In this document: positions 41,148-49,736 of the stretch, piece by piece | How positions within the stretch are numbered: position 1 is the first letter of the stretch | How the letters are laid out: the number at the start of each line of letters is the position of its first letter | Assembly: GCA_020630195.1 (NCBI GenBank) | Contig: JAHDBV010000018.1 | Coordinates: 1 to 64,000, forward strand | Length of the DNA: 64,000 nucleotides | Reading direction: 5' to 3' | Source of the DNA: Acidimicrobiales bacterium | GTDB lineage: Bacteria > Actinomycetota > Acidimicrobiia > Acidimicrobiales > SZUA-35 | Program-made: the position numbers and the translations under genes | Notes under the pieces: generated by a model | Seen by the model: only the letters and a program-made list of their open reading frames with translations | Database searches by the model: none | What the model was told of the DNA's origin: nothing

Positions 41148-42374
41148 ATGAACATCCGCAAGCTCCTCGCTCTGCTGTTCGCCATGGCGCTCGTCGCCGC
41201 GGCGTGTGGCTCCGACGGCGACTCGAGTTCGTCCAGTGCCGCCGGCGAAGGTGGCGGCACCGTCGACATCGATGCCGCGCTCAACGCCGATCTGTCGGCC
41301 TGTGAAGACGCCCCGACGGGCGATCCGATCCGGGTCGGCATGGCCATGGACTTCTCCGACGTCGTCGGCTTCGTCGACATCCCGGGCTCGAATCTCGTGC
41401 CCTACATGGCCGAGAAGATCAACTGCGCCGGCGGCGTGAACGGCTCGCCCGTCGAGGTCCGCGTGGCCGAGGTCGGTGACGACGCCGCCCTCGCCGCCCA
41501 GGAGCTCCTCGACTGGGGCGCACACTTCCTGATCGGCCCGCCGTTCGCCGACTTCGCCCTGCCGATCCTGCAGACCACCGACGGCGAGGTGCCGATGTTC
41601 GTCGCCGCCTCGACGGAGCCGACACTGGCCGACGCGAGCATCAACTCGTTCCTCGTGAGCTTCGACGACAACCTCATGTCCGGCGCCGTCGCCCAGTGGG
41701 CGCTCGACGAGGGCATCACCCGGGCCATCGTGTTCACCGAGGGTGAGGGTGTGCCCTACACCGGCGTGAACCCCGACGCCTTCATCGCCGCCTTCGAGGC
41801 CGGCGGTGGCGAGGTCGTCAGCACCCAGACCTACGTCTGGGCCGCCGACACCGACTTCTCCGCCCAGGTGAACGAGATCGCCGGGATCTCCGAGAACAAC
41901 GAGATCGTGTTCTCGGCCGCCCTCGGCTTCCAGGTCACGGCACTGCGCGGCCAGCTCGAAGGTCAGGGCCTCGACGGGCTCGTCTACGCCGGGACCGATG
42001 CACTGGATGCCACCGGGATCCAGTTCGAGGCCAACAACGAGGGCATCGTGCACACGCCCCACACCTCCATCTCGGCCGGCGACCGTGTCGACACCATGCT
42101 CGCCTCCTACGAGGCCGACCGCGGCGAGGCGCTCGAGTCCCGGGGCTTCATGGGCCTGTACGTCGACTCGATGTTCCTCGGCCTCCAGGGCATCCTCGAC
42201 TGCGGCTGCACCGAGCCCGCCGACATCGGCGCCGCCGTGGCACAGATCGAGGGCTTCCAGGGCCTGACCGGCGAGATCACCTACGCCGGGACCAACGGCA
42301 TCCCGCCCAAGGCCGTGCCGATCAACCGCATCGTCGACGGTGAGGACGTCCTCGTCGCCACCATCGGCGGCTGA
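41148..42374 (+). CDS. ABC transporter substrate-binding lipoprotein (Liv/peripla_BP_6 type)
   Basis: A 408-residue lipoprotein. Signal peptide with lipobox AAAC (Cys about residue 21: MNIRKLLALLFAMALVAAACGSD), a short Ser-rich linker, then a type I periplasmic-binding fold: IRVGMAMDFSDVVGFVDIPGSNLVPYMAEKINCAGGVNG and PPFADFALPILQTTDGEVPMF. The binding proteins of branched-chain amino acid, amide and aromatic-acid importers belong here. AAGGGGG lies before ATG 41148. It is the first gene of a 13-gene run. The leader from the operator to ATG is about 120-150 bases. The ligand is unknown and may be the operon's amine substrate. Confidence 0.9.
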   Translation: MNIRKLLALLFAMALVAAACGSDGDSSSSSAAGEGGGTVDIDAALNADLSACEDAPTGDPIRVGMAMDFSDVVGFVDIPGSNLVPYMAEKINCAGGVNGSPVEVRVAEVGDDAALAAQELLDWGAHFLIGPPFADFALPILQTTDGEVPMFVAASTEPTLADASINSFLVSFDDNLMSGAVAQWALDEGITRAIVFTEGEGVPYTGVNPDAFIAAFEAGGGEVVSTQTYVWAADTDFSAQVNEIAGISENNEIVFSAALGFQVTALRGQLEGQGLDGLVYAGTDALDATGIQFEANNEGIVHTPHTSISAGDRVDTMLASYEADRGEALESRGFMGLYVDSMFLGLQGILDCGCTEPADIGAAVAQIEGFQGLTGEITYAGTNGIPPKAVPINRIVDGEDVLVATIGG

Positions 42375-42389
42375 TCGGCACCGACACTC

Positions 42390-43103
42390 GTGACCACGAT
42401 GCTCGAGGTCTCGGGGCTCACGACGCGCTACGGCGCGATCGCGGCGCTCCGCTCGGCATCCCTGCACGTCGGGTCCGGTGAGGTCGTCGGCCTCATCGGA
42501 CCCAACGGAGCGGGGAAGACCACCCTGCTCGGCTCCATCGCCGGCCTGCTCTCGCCCGACGAGGGAAGCGTCCGGTTCGACGGGGCCGACATCACCGGCG
42601 CCGCGCCCGAGAAGCTGCTGCGGTCGGGCCTCGCCCTCGTGCCGGAGCACCGACGGATCTTCGTCGACCTGACGGTCGAGGAGAACCTGCGGATCGGTGG
42701 CATCACCGTCAAGGCATCCGAGCGGGCCGAGCTGCTCGACGAGATGGCCGAGACGTTCCCGGTGCTGCGCGAGAAGTGGGCGACCCCCGCGGGGTATCTC
42801 TCGGGCGGTGAGGCACAGCAGCTCGCCATCGCCCGGGCGCTGATGTCACGCCCGCGCCTGTTGATGATGGACGAACCGTCACTCGGGCTCGCACCGGTCC
42901 TCGTCGACCTCGTCTTCGAGTTGATCGACCGCCTGCGATCGCAGGGGCGGACACTGCTCGTCGTCGAACAGAACGCCCATCGCATGCTCGAGGTCGCCGA
43001 CCGTGCCTACGTGCTGCGGTCCGGTGAGGTCGTCACCTCGGGCACCGGCGCAGAACTCGCGGCCCGGGATGATCTCTTCGACACCTTCGTGGGCGGTGCC
43101 TGA
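42390..43103 (+). CDS. ABC transporter ATP-binding protein (LivF-like)
   Basis: A 237-residue ATPase. Walker A GLIGPNGAGKTTLLG, signature YLSGGEAQQLAIARAL, Walker B LLMMDEPSLGLAP and the switch His in VVEQNAHRMLE are all present. LVPEHRRIFVDLTVEENLRIGG is the typical LivF Q-loop region. GTG 42390 is 15 bases after the binding-protein stop, and the gene's stop overlaps the permease ATG by one base. It is one of two ATPases of the importer; the second is fused to LivM. Confidence 0.93.
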   Translation: MTTMLEVSGLTTRYGAIAALRSASLHVGSGEVVGLIGPNGAGKTTLLGSIAGLLSPDEGSVRFDGADITGAAPEKLLRSGLALVPEHRRIFVDLTVEENLRIGGITVKASERAELLDEMAETFPVLREKWATPAGYLSGGEAQQLAIARALMSRPRLLMMDEPSLGLAPVLVDLVFELIDRLRSQGRTLLVVEQNAHRMLEVADRAYVLRSGEVVTSGTGAELAARDDLFDTFVGGA

Positions 43104-43993
43104 TGGTCGAACTGGCGCAGAACCTGATCGACGGACTCGGCCGGGGCAGCATCTACGCGTTGTTGGCGCTCGGTGTCGCGGTCGTGTTCGGCGTGATGCA
43201 TCTGCTGAACTTCGCCCACGGCGAGCTGATCACCGTCTCGGGCTACGCGGCCTTCTGGGCGATCACCAACGGTTGGTCGTGGTGGCTGGTGGTCCCGCTG
43301 ATCATCGTCGTCGCGGTGCTCACGAGTCTGGTCATCGAACGCCTCGCGTTCAGCCGTGTCCGGGGAGCGTCGCAGTTCACGCTCCTGCTGACGTCGTTCG
43401 GCGTGCACTTCGTCGTCTCGGCGATCTTCCTGCTCTACGTGTCGGCATCGGTGAAGAACTTCGCCCGACCGGCATGGACGACCCAGAGCACCTGGGCGCT
43501 CGGTCCGCTGCAGATCGAGACCTTCGACACCGTGGTCATCGTGGTGACGATCCTGACCCTCATCGGGACCAACCTGTTGTTGCAACGCACGATGTTCGGC
43601 CTCGCCCTGCGTGCGGCCGCCGCCGACTTCGACACGGCCCGGCTCATGGGCGTCCGGTCCGACACCGTCATCCGGGGGGCGTTCGCCCTGTCGGGTCTGC
43701 TCGCCGGGATCGCCGGGGTGTTCTGGCTGATGCGTGCGGGGAGCACGACGCCATCGGCCGGCATCGACCCGATGCTCAAGGGTGTGCTGGCCGCACTGAT
43801 CGGCGGCCTCGGCAGCCTGCGCGGTGCGGTGCTCGGCGGCTTCGCCCTCGGCCTGGCCGAGGTGCTGCTGCGTTCGTGGTTGCCCGGATCGATCGCCGGG
43901 CTCACCGAGGGATTCGTGTTCGCCCTCATCGCACTGCTGTTCATCTTCCGACCGCAGGGCTTCGTGTCCGTCGCCCACGCGGAGCGTGTGTGA
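43103..43993 (+). CDS. ABC transporter permease (LivH-like)
   Basis: A 296-residue inner-membrane permease. QNLIDGLGRGSIYALLALGVAVVFGVMHLLNFAHGEL is the canonical LivH opening, GLALRAAAADFDTARLMGVRSDTVI is the cytoplasmic coupling loop, and LKGVLAALIGGLGSLRGAVLGGFALG closes the core. About eight hydrophobic helices. TGATG overlaps join it to both neighbouring genes, which indicates strict co-translation. Confidence 0.93.
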   Translation: MVELAQNLIDGLGRGSIYALLALGVAVVFGVMHLLNFAHGELITVSGYAAFWAITNGWSWWLVVPLIIVVAVLTSLVIERLAFSRVRGASQFTLLLTSFGVHFVVSAIFLLYVSASVKNFARPAWTTQSTWALGPLQIETFDTVVIVVTILTLIGTNLLLQRTMFGLALRAAAADFDTARLMGVRSDTVIRGAFALSGLLAGIAGVFWLMRAGSTTPSAGIDPMLKGVLAALIGGLGSLRGAVLGGFALGLAEVLLRSWLPGSIAGLTEGFVFALIALLFIFRPQGFVSVAHAERV

Positions 43994-45861
43994 TGGCCTC
44001 GCTCCTCGCCGGACGCACCGGCCGCGATCTCGGCTGGCCGGTCATCGGCGCCGTCGCGCTGTTCGCCGTGCTCGTGGGTGGCGGGCTCGCCTACCAGGGG
44101 ATCCTCGGCACCGGCGCCGCCGAGCGGCTCGTCACGGTGATGCTGATCGACGCCATCGTCGTGGTCGGGATCCAGATCTACATCGGCAACACCGGGGTGC
44201 TGTCGTTCGGGCACATCGGGTTCGGCGCCATCGGTGGGTACGTCTTCGCCCTCCTCGCGATCAGCGAGGCCGAGAAGCTGAAACGCATCCCGGATGCCCC
44301 GTTCGGCCTCGTCGGGGTCGAGCTCCCGCCACTCGTGGCGATCGCGTGTGCGGTCGCCTTCGCCGTGGTGTGTGCCTTCGTCGTCGGCCTCGGACTGGGC
44401 CGATCCGGCGCGGCGTCCGGTGCCGTCGCGGCCACCGTCATCACGCTCGCGCTGTTGTTCGTCACGCACGAGGTGGCCCGGAACTGGCCCGATCTCACCG
44501 GTGGTGACCGGGCCGGTCTCGCCTTCCCGATCCGCGGCTCGCTCGACTCACGGGTCCCGACCTACGGCGCCCTGCTGATCGCACTGATCGTCGCCCGTCT
44601 GTTCGCCCGATCCCGCCGAGGTCGCCTCGCCCAGGCCGCTCGCGAAGACGATCTCGCCGCCCGGGCGATGGGCATCGATCCACTCGTCCAACAGATGATG
44701 GCCCTGTTGTTGAGCGTGGCCGTCGTCGTGCTCGGTTCCTCGTTGAAGGTCTGGGAGGACGGGTCGATCCTGCCGGGAGACTTCTTCTTCCAGTACACGC
44801 TCGTCACGCTCGTGATGCTGATCGTCGGCGGTCGCAACGGTGTGACCGGTGCGGTGGTCGGCGTCATCGTGATGACCATCGGCCGTGAGCTGGCCCGCCG
44901 GCTCGGCCAGGACGGGTTCGAGGTCTTCGGCATCGGGCTCGACTCGGCACCGCTCGACTGGATCTTCCGGGAGAACCTCCAGACCGTGTTCCTCGGCGCC
45001 GCCATGTTGGGGTTCATGATCTGGCGTCCGTCGGGCCTGCTCGACGATCTGGAGATCGACGACTGGCTGCGGCGGCGTCTCGGCGGGGCCGAGTCCGACG
45101 TGCCACCCGCCCTGGTCCCGGCGCCCGAAGCCGGATCCTCGACGCTGTCGGCCTCGGGGATCGACGTCCGCTTCGGCGGATTCCAGGCGCTCTCGAACGC
45201 CGGCCTCGAGGCCGACAGCGGTGAGGTCGTCGGCATCATCGGGCCCAACGGCGCCGGCAAGACCACCTTCGTCAACGTGCTCACCGGGATGGTCCGCCCG
45301 ACCGACGGCACGTTCTCGATCGACGGTCGCCAACTCGCCGGTGAGCCGGCCCACGAACTCGCTCGCGCCGGTCTCGTGCGCACGTTCCAGAATCTCCGCC
45401 TCTTCGGATCGCTCACCGTGGAGGAGAACGTCGAGGTGGCTGCGCTCGTCGCCGCCGAGCACCGGGGCGACCGGTCGCATCAGGACACCGCCGCACTGAT
45501 CGCCCAGGCCGGGTTGTGGGAGCACCGGCATCGCCGGGCGCGAGAGCTCGACTACGGCAACTCACGGCGCCTCGAACTCGCTCGTGCCGCCGCGATGGCC
45601 CCCACCTTCCTCCTCCTCGACGAACCGACCTCGGGCATGAGCGACGCCGAGTCCGTCGCGATGGTCGAGCAGGTGAAGGGCATGGCCGACGCCGTCGGTG
45701 CCGGTGTGCTCGTCATCGATCACGACCTCGCGTTCATCACCGGCATCTCGGATCGCATCTACGTCCTCGACCACGGCTCGGTGATCGCCGATGGGACGCC
45801 GGCCGAGGTGCAGAGCGACAAGCGGGTCAAAGAGGCCTACCTGGGATCGGCGGCCACATGA
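43993..45861 (+). CDS. Fused permease-ATPase (LivM-LivG) of the ABC importer
   Basis: A 622-residue fusion. Residues 1-355 are a LivM-type permease with IQIYIGNTGVLSFGHIGFGAIGGY, the coupling loop GRLAQAAREDDLAARAMGIDP and VGGRNGVTGAVVG. A linker rich in Pro/Ala (PPALVPAPEAGSS) joins the LivG-type ATPase: Walker A IIGPNGAGKTTFVN, RTFQNLRLFGSLTVEENVEV, a degenerate signature LDYGNSRRLELARA, and Walker B LLLDEPTSGMSD. The usual LSGG is replaced by YGNS, as often in LivG. LivM-LivG fusion occurs in actinobacteria and fixes 1:1 stoichiometry. ATG 43993 overlaps the previous stop. Confidence 0.92.
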   Translation: MASLLAGRTGRDLGWPVIGAVALFAVLVGGGLAYQGILGTGAAERLVTVMLIDAIVVVGIQIYIGNTGVLSFGHIGFGAIGGYVFALLAISEAEKLKRIPDAPFGLVGVELPPLVAIACAVAFAVVCAFVVGLGLGRSGAASGAVAATVITLALLFVTHEVARNWPDLTGGDRAGLAFPIRGSLDSRVPTYGALLIALIVARLFARSRRGRLAQAAREDDLAARAMGIDPLVQQMMALLLSVAVVVLGSSLKVWEDGSILPGDFFFQYTLVTLVMLIVGGRNGVTGAVVGVIVMTIGRELARRLGQDGFEVFGIGLDSAPLDWIFRENLQTVFLGAAMLGFMIWRPSGLLDDLEIDDWLRRRLGGAESDVPPALVPAPEAGSSTLSASGIDVRFGGFQALSNAGLEADSGEVVGIIGPNGAGKTTFVNVLTGMVRPTDGTFSIDGRQLAGEPAHELARAGLVRTFQNLRLFGSLTVEENVEVAALVAAEHRGDRSHQDTAALIAQAGLWEHRHRRARELDYGNSRRLELARAAAMAPTFLLLDEPTSGMSDAESVAMVEQVKGMADAVGAGVLVIDHDLAFITGISDRIYVLDHGSVIADGTPAEVQSDKRVKEAYLGSAAT

Positions 45862-45871
45862 GGGCTCGACG

Positions 45872-46870
45872 ATGAAGGCCGCAGTGTTCACCGGACCGCA
45901 TCGGCCGGTCGAGATCATGGCCGACCATCCGGAACCGACGGCGGCCGATGGTCTGGTGCTCGAGGTGACCGCGTGTGGCGTGTGCCGCTCCGACCTCCAC
46001 GTGCTCGACGGCGAGTTCGGCGCCGAGGCACCGATGATCCTCGGCCACGAGGTGACCGGTGTCGACGCCGAGCTCGGACCGGTGATGGTCTACGCGCCGT
46101 GGGGCTGTCGGAGCTGTCGCCACTGCGACGACGGCGACGAGATGATCTGCGGGTCCGCGACCGAGGCCGGCTTGTTCACCGACGGTGGCTACGCCGAGCG
46201 GATGTGGGTGCCCGATCGCCGCTATCTCGCCCCACTCGACGGTCTGGATCCGGTGGCCAGCGCGCCGCTCGCCTGTGGGGGACTCACCGCCTACCGGGCG
46301 GTGCTCCACACGGTGGCTCGGCTCCGGGCGCTCGGCTCGCGGGGCCGAGCGGTGGTGATCGGTGCGGGCGGTCTCGGCCAGTACGCCATCCGCTATCTCC
46401 GACTGCTCACCGACGCCCACGTCACCGCCCTCGACCTCTCGCCCGAGAAGCAGGCCACGGCCCTCGCCGTGGGCGCCCACGCGGCCGCCGGCCAGCTCGA
46501 CACCGCCGGTAGCGGCGATGTCGTCATCGACTTCATCGCCGCCGACGCGACGCTCGCCACCGCCGCCACGATCGTGGGCAAGCAGGGTGTCGTGGTGGCC
46601 GTCGGGCTCGCGGGTGGCCGGATCCCGTTCGGTTTCGGCGCCGTGCCCCACGAAGCGGCGTTCCTGTCGTCGGTCTGGGGACGTCGCGATCAGCTCGACG
46701 AGCTGCTCGACCTCGCCCGTCGCGAACCGTCGATCGTCGCCGAGGTCGAGGTCCTTCCACTCGACCGGGTCGCCGAGGCCCATCAACGCCTGCGCGACGG
46801 TGATCTGCGCGGGAGGATCGTCATCGACTGCGCCTCGGGGGCCACCCGGGACGCCGCCACCACGCTCTGA
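45872..46870 (+). CDS. Zinc-dependent alcohol dehydrogenase
   Basis: A 332-residue medium-chain dehydrogenase. GVCRSDLHVL and GHEVTG supply catalytic zinc residues, and the structural zinc lobe C-x2-C-x2-C-x7-C is intact (GCRSCRHCDDGDEMIC). The Rossmann motif is VVIGAGGLGQYAI followed by ALDLS, favouring NAD. The typical third catalytic Cys lies in ASAPLACGGLTAY. ATG 45872 is 10 bases after the importer gene. In this operon it may oxidise a hydroxyl introduced by the P450s. Confidence 0.9.
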   Translation: MKAAVFTGPHRPVEIMADHPEPTAADGLVLEVTACGVCRSDLHVLDGEFGAEAPMILGHEVTGVDAELGPVMVYAPWGCRSCRHCDDGDEMICGSATEAGLFTDGGYAERMWVPDRRYLAPLDGLDPVASAPLACGGLTAYRAVLHTVARLRALGSRGRAVVIGAGGLGQYAIRYLRLLTDAHVTALDLSPEKQATALAVGAHAAAGQLDTAGSGDVVIDFIAADATLATAATIVGKQGVVVAVGLAGGRIPFGFGAVPHEAAFLSSVWGRRDQLDELLDLARREPSIVAEVEVLPLDRVAEAHQRLRDGDLRGRIVIDCASGATRDAATTL

Positions 46871-46892
46871 TCGGTCGAAGGGGGACCATCAC

Positions 46893-48242
46893 ATGCCAGA
46901 CATCAGCACCACCACCGAGGCCTTCCGCGCCGCCACCGAGGCGGCCGGAGTGCACACCATCGAGTTGGCCGTGCCCGACACCCAGGGGCATCTGCGGGGC
47001 AAGCGGGTTCCCGTCGGTCGCTACTTCGACTCCGTCCACACCTCGGGGGCGAACATCGCGGACGCGATGTTCGTGTTCGACATGCAGAACGACCTGCCGG
47101 ACAACGAGTTCGTGAACATGGACACCGGCTACCTCGACTGTCACATCACGCCGGATGCGTCCACCGGCCGGATCCTCACCCACCGGCCCGGCTACGCCCT
47201 CGTGTTCGGCGACACCAGCAACGAGCGTGCGGAGCCGCACCCACTGGCGCCACGCAACGTGCTCGCGGCCCAGATCGAACGGTGCCGTGCGGCGGGTCTC
47301 GATCCCGTGGTCGCCACCGAGATGGAGTTCTACCTGTGCACCCCCGAGTGGGAGCCGGTGCAGGGCCACATCCAGTACTCGTCGCTCACCGACGCCCTCG
47401 AACTCGAGGCCGTGCTCGCCGACATGCGGGCGGCGCTCCTCGGGGCGGGGCTCGAGGTCGAGTCGTCGAACGCCGAATACGGCCCCGGCCAGGTCGAGAT
47501 CAACGTCGGCGCCGCCGACGCCATGACCACGGCCGACAACACGGTGCTCTTCAAGTCGATCGTGAAGCAGGTGGCGGTGCAGCACGGGTTGCGGGCCACG
47601 TTCATGCCGAAGCCCTGGGCCGAGGCCTCGGGTTCGGGCATGCACGTGCACACCTCACTCGCGGGTGACGGCGGCAACCGCTTCGCCGAGTGCGAGGAGG
47701 GGCAACCGAACGACCTGATGCGTGCCTGGCTCGGTGGCCTGATGACCCACGCCGAGGCGCTCACGCTCCTCGCCGCCCCCACGAGCAACGGACCGAAACG
47801 GATCCGTCCCTACACCTTCGCCCCGACGCACGTGACCTGGGGTCTCGACAACCGGACCGTCATGGCCCGCTGCATCGCCGAGCCGGGCAGCGGTGCCAAC
47901 CGCGTGGAGTTCCGTTCGGCCGGTGCCGACGCGAACCCCTACCTGATCATCGCCGGCATCCTCGCCGCCGGGATGGACGGCGTCGAGCAGTCCCACGACC
48001 CCGGGATGATGTGCGTGGGGGACATGTACACCGAACCCGGCGACCACACCGCGCTGCCCACCGATCTGGCCGGTGCGATCGCGGCCTTCTCCGGCAGCGG
48101 GCTCGCCGAACAGCTCGGCGACACCTTCGCCCGGAGCTACTGCTCGATCGCCGAGGCCGAGGTGGCCCTCGCCGCCGAGCACAACCCCGACGCCGACGAC
48201 GTGAACGACTGGGAGCGGGAACGCTTCATCGAGCACTGCTGA
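46893..48242 (+). CDS. Glutamine-synthetase-like gamma-glutamyl-amide ligase
   Basis: A 449-residue GS-fold enzyme. ATEMEFYLCTP, NAEYGPGQVEINVG, FMPKPWAEASGSGMHVHTSL and NRVEFRSAGADANPYLIIAGILAAGMDG are the metal/ATP/glutamate motifs. The adenylylation loop Tyr of housekeeping GlnA is absent, and the protein resembles the PuuA/IpuC/TdnQ group that couples glutamate to amines. AAGGGGGA precedes ATG 46893. A P450 gene follows after 4 bases. GS-like genes also accompany the P450s of mycobacterial morpholine and piperidine catabolism (from memory). It probably makes a gamma-glutamylated amine as the P450 substrate; the amine is unknown. Confidence 0.88.
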   Translation: MPDISTTTEAFRAATEAAGVHTIELAVPDTQGHLRGKRVPVGRYFDSVHTSGANIADAMFVFDMQNDLPDNEFVNMDTGYLDCHITPDASTGRILTHRPGYALVFGDTSNERAEPHPLAPRNVLAAQIERCRAAGLDPVVATEMEFYLCTPEWEPVQGHIQYSSLTDALELEAVLADMRAALLGAGLEVESSNAEYGPGQVEINVGAADAMTTADNTVLFKSIVKQVAVQHGLRATFMPKPWAEASGSGMHVHTSLAGDGGNRFAECEEGQPNDLMRAWLGGLMTHAEALTLLAAPTSNGPKRIRPYTFAPTHVTWGLDNRTVMARCIAEPGSGANRVEFRSAGADANPYLIIAGILAAGMDGVEQSHDPGMMCVGDMYTEPGDHTALPTDLAGAIAAFSGSGLAEQLGDTFARSYCSIAEAEVALAAEHNPDADDVNDWERERFIEHC

Positions 48243-48246
48243 GCCG

Positions 48247-49512
48247 ATGACGCCGGATCCCGACAGCATGCCGACCCCGGTCGCCGAGGCCCCGAACGTC
48301 ACCGACGACGGGCTCTACCTCGACGGCATCCCGCACGACCGATTCGCCGAGATGCGGCGGACGCCGGGCCTCATGTGGCACCCCTACCGGGACGGTGGCT
48401 TCTGGGCCGTCGCCCGCCATGCCGAGGTGAAGGAGGTCAGCCGCACACCGGAGGTGTTCTCCTCCGCGGTGGGTCACACGAACCTCTGGGATCTCGAGGC
48501 CGACGCGCTCGAAGCGCGACGTGGGCTCATCGACACCGATGCCCCCGACCACACCAGAATCCGGCGTCTGGTGGCGTCGGGCTTCACCCCGAAGAACATC
48601 AAGGCCTGGACCGACACGGTCGGCGAACTCACCGACGAGCTCCTCGACGACGCCGAGGCCGCCGGCACGGTCGACTGGGTCGACGCACTCGCCGCCCCAC
48701 TGCCGATCCGCGTGATCCTCGCCTTGCTCGGTGTGCCGGTGGAGGACGCCGACCACCTCGTCGAGCTGTCCAACTTCCTCGTCGAGGGCACGAGCGAGCA
48801 GCAGTCGCTGCCACCCGATGCGTTCGGGAACACCACCGAGTTGCGTCTCCTGCCGTTCAACAGCCCGGCGTCGCACGCCCTGTTCGAATACGGCGAGGCG
48901 CTGGCCGCCCGCAAACGCGCCGAGCCCGCCGACGACATCGTGACCACACTCGTCCGGGCCGAGGCCGACGGCGAACGCCTCACCGGTTCGGAGTTCCGGA
49001 ACCTCTTCCATCTGCTCGTGTTCGCGGGCAACGAGACCACCCGCACGGCCCTGACCCACGGAGCCATGGCACTCGCCGATCACCCGGAGCAGTGGCAACG
49101 GGTGCTCGACGGCGACGTGACACTCGAGCAGGCGACCGAGGAGGTCCTCCGCTGGGCGACACCGGTGTTGCACATGCGTCGGACCACCACGACGGCGACC
49201 GAACTCGCCGGGACCCGGATCGGCGCGGGGGAGAAGGTCGTGGTCTGGTACGCCTCGGCCAATCGTGACGAGACCGCCTTCGACGATCCGTTCACCTTCG
49301 ACGTGGGGCGGACCGACAATCCGCACTTCGCCTTCGGTGGGGGTGGCCCGCACTTCTGCCTCGGCGCGTTCCTCGCCCGCCTCGAGATCCAGGTCGTGCT
49401 CGGTGCGATGCGTGACCGTGGCCTCCGCCTCCGTCGCACGGGCGAACCGGTGCGGGTGCCGTCGAACTTCGTGCACGGCGTGTTGTCGGTCGACATGGAG
49501 CTGGCCCGATGA
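48247..49512 (+). CDS. Cytochrome P450 (first of a paralogous pair)
   Basis: A 421-residue P450. I-helix VFAGNETTRTALTHG has Asn where many have His, ExxR is in EEVLRWATPVLHMRRT, and the heme loop is FAFGGGGPHFCLGAFLAR. The segment GNTTELRLLPFNSPA is shared with the P450 at 49726, so the two are diverged duplicates. DTDAPDHTRIRRLVASGFTPKNI is the C-helix. ATGA overlap couples it to the ferredoxin gene, its likely electron donor. No ferredoxin reductase is present nearby. Confidence 0.92.
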   Translation: MTPDPDSMPTPVAEAPNVTDDGLYLDGIPHDRFAEMRRTPGLMWHPYRDGGFWAVARHAEVKEVSRTPEVFSSAVGHTNLWDLEADALEARRGLIDTDAPDHTRIRRLVASGFTPKNIKAWTDTVGELTDELLDDAEAAGTVDWVDALAAPLPIRVILALLGVPVEDADHLVELSNFLVEGTSEQQSLPPDAFGNTTELRLLPFNSPASHALFEYGEALAARKRAEPADDIVTTLVRAEADGERLTGSEFRNLFHLLVFAGNETTRTALTHGAMALADHPEQWQRVLDGDVTLEQATEEVLRWATPVLHMRRTTTTATELAGTRIGAGEKVVVWYASANRDETAFDDPFTFDVGRTDNPHFAFGGGGPHFCLGAFLARLEIQVVLGAMRDRGLRLRRTGEPVRVPSNFVHGVLSVDMELAR

Positions 49513-49736
49513 GCGAGGACGTCGTCCGGATGCAGGTGAACCCCGAGACCTGCATCGCCGGTGGCCAGTGTGAGCTCCTCGCACCGGACGTGTTCGAGAT
49601 CGACGACGACGAGGTGATCGCCGTGGTGCAGGGCGATGGCCGCCTCGACCGGAAGGTCGCCCTCGAGGTGATCGACCGGTGCCCGAGTGGTGCGATCTCG
49701 ATCGTGGAACCCGACGAGGCCGCCGGTGGCGGCTGA
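49509..49736 (+). CDS. [3Fe-4S]-type ferredoxin
   Basis: A 75-residue acidic ferredoxin. C-x5-C in TCIAGGQCELL and a single CP in DRCPSGAISI give three cluster Cys ligands, the pattern of actinobacterial P450-partner [3Fe-4S] ferredoxins; the would-be fourth Cys position is Gly. It overlaps both flanking P450 genes (4 bases upstream, 11 bases downstream), so all three proteins are made in step. It should pass electrons to one or both P450s. Confidence 0.93.
   Translation: MSEDVVRMQVNPETCIAGGQCELLAPDVFEIDDDEVIAVVQGDGRLDRKVALEVIDRCPSGAISIVEPDEAAGGG

Noticed and set aside
46893-48242. Housekeeping glutamine synthetase (glnA)
   Set aside because: No adenylylation Tyr motif is seen, and the operon context is amine import and P450 oxidation. 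A gamma-glutamyl-amide ligase fits better, although this is not proven.
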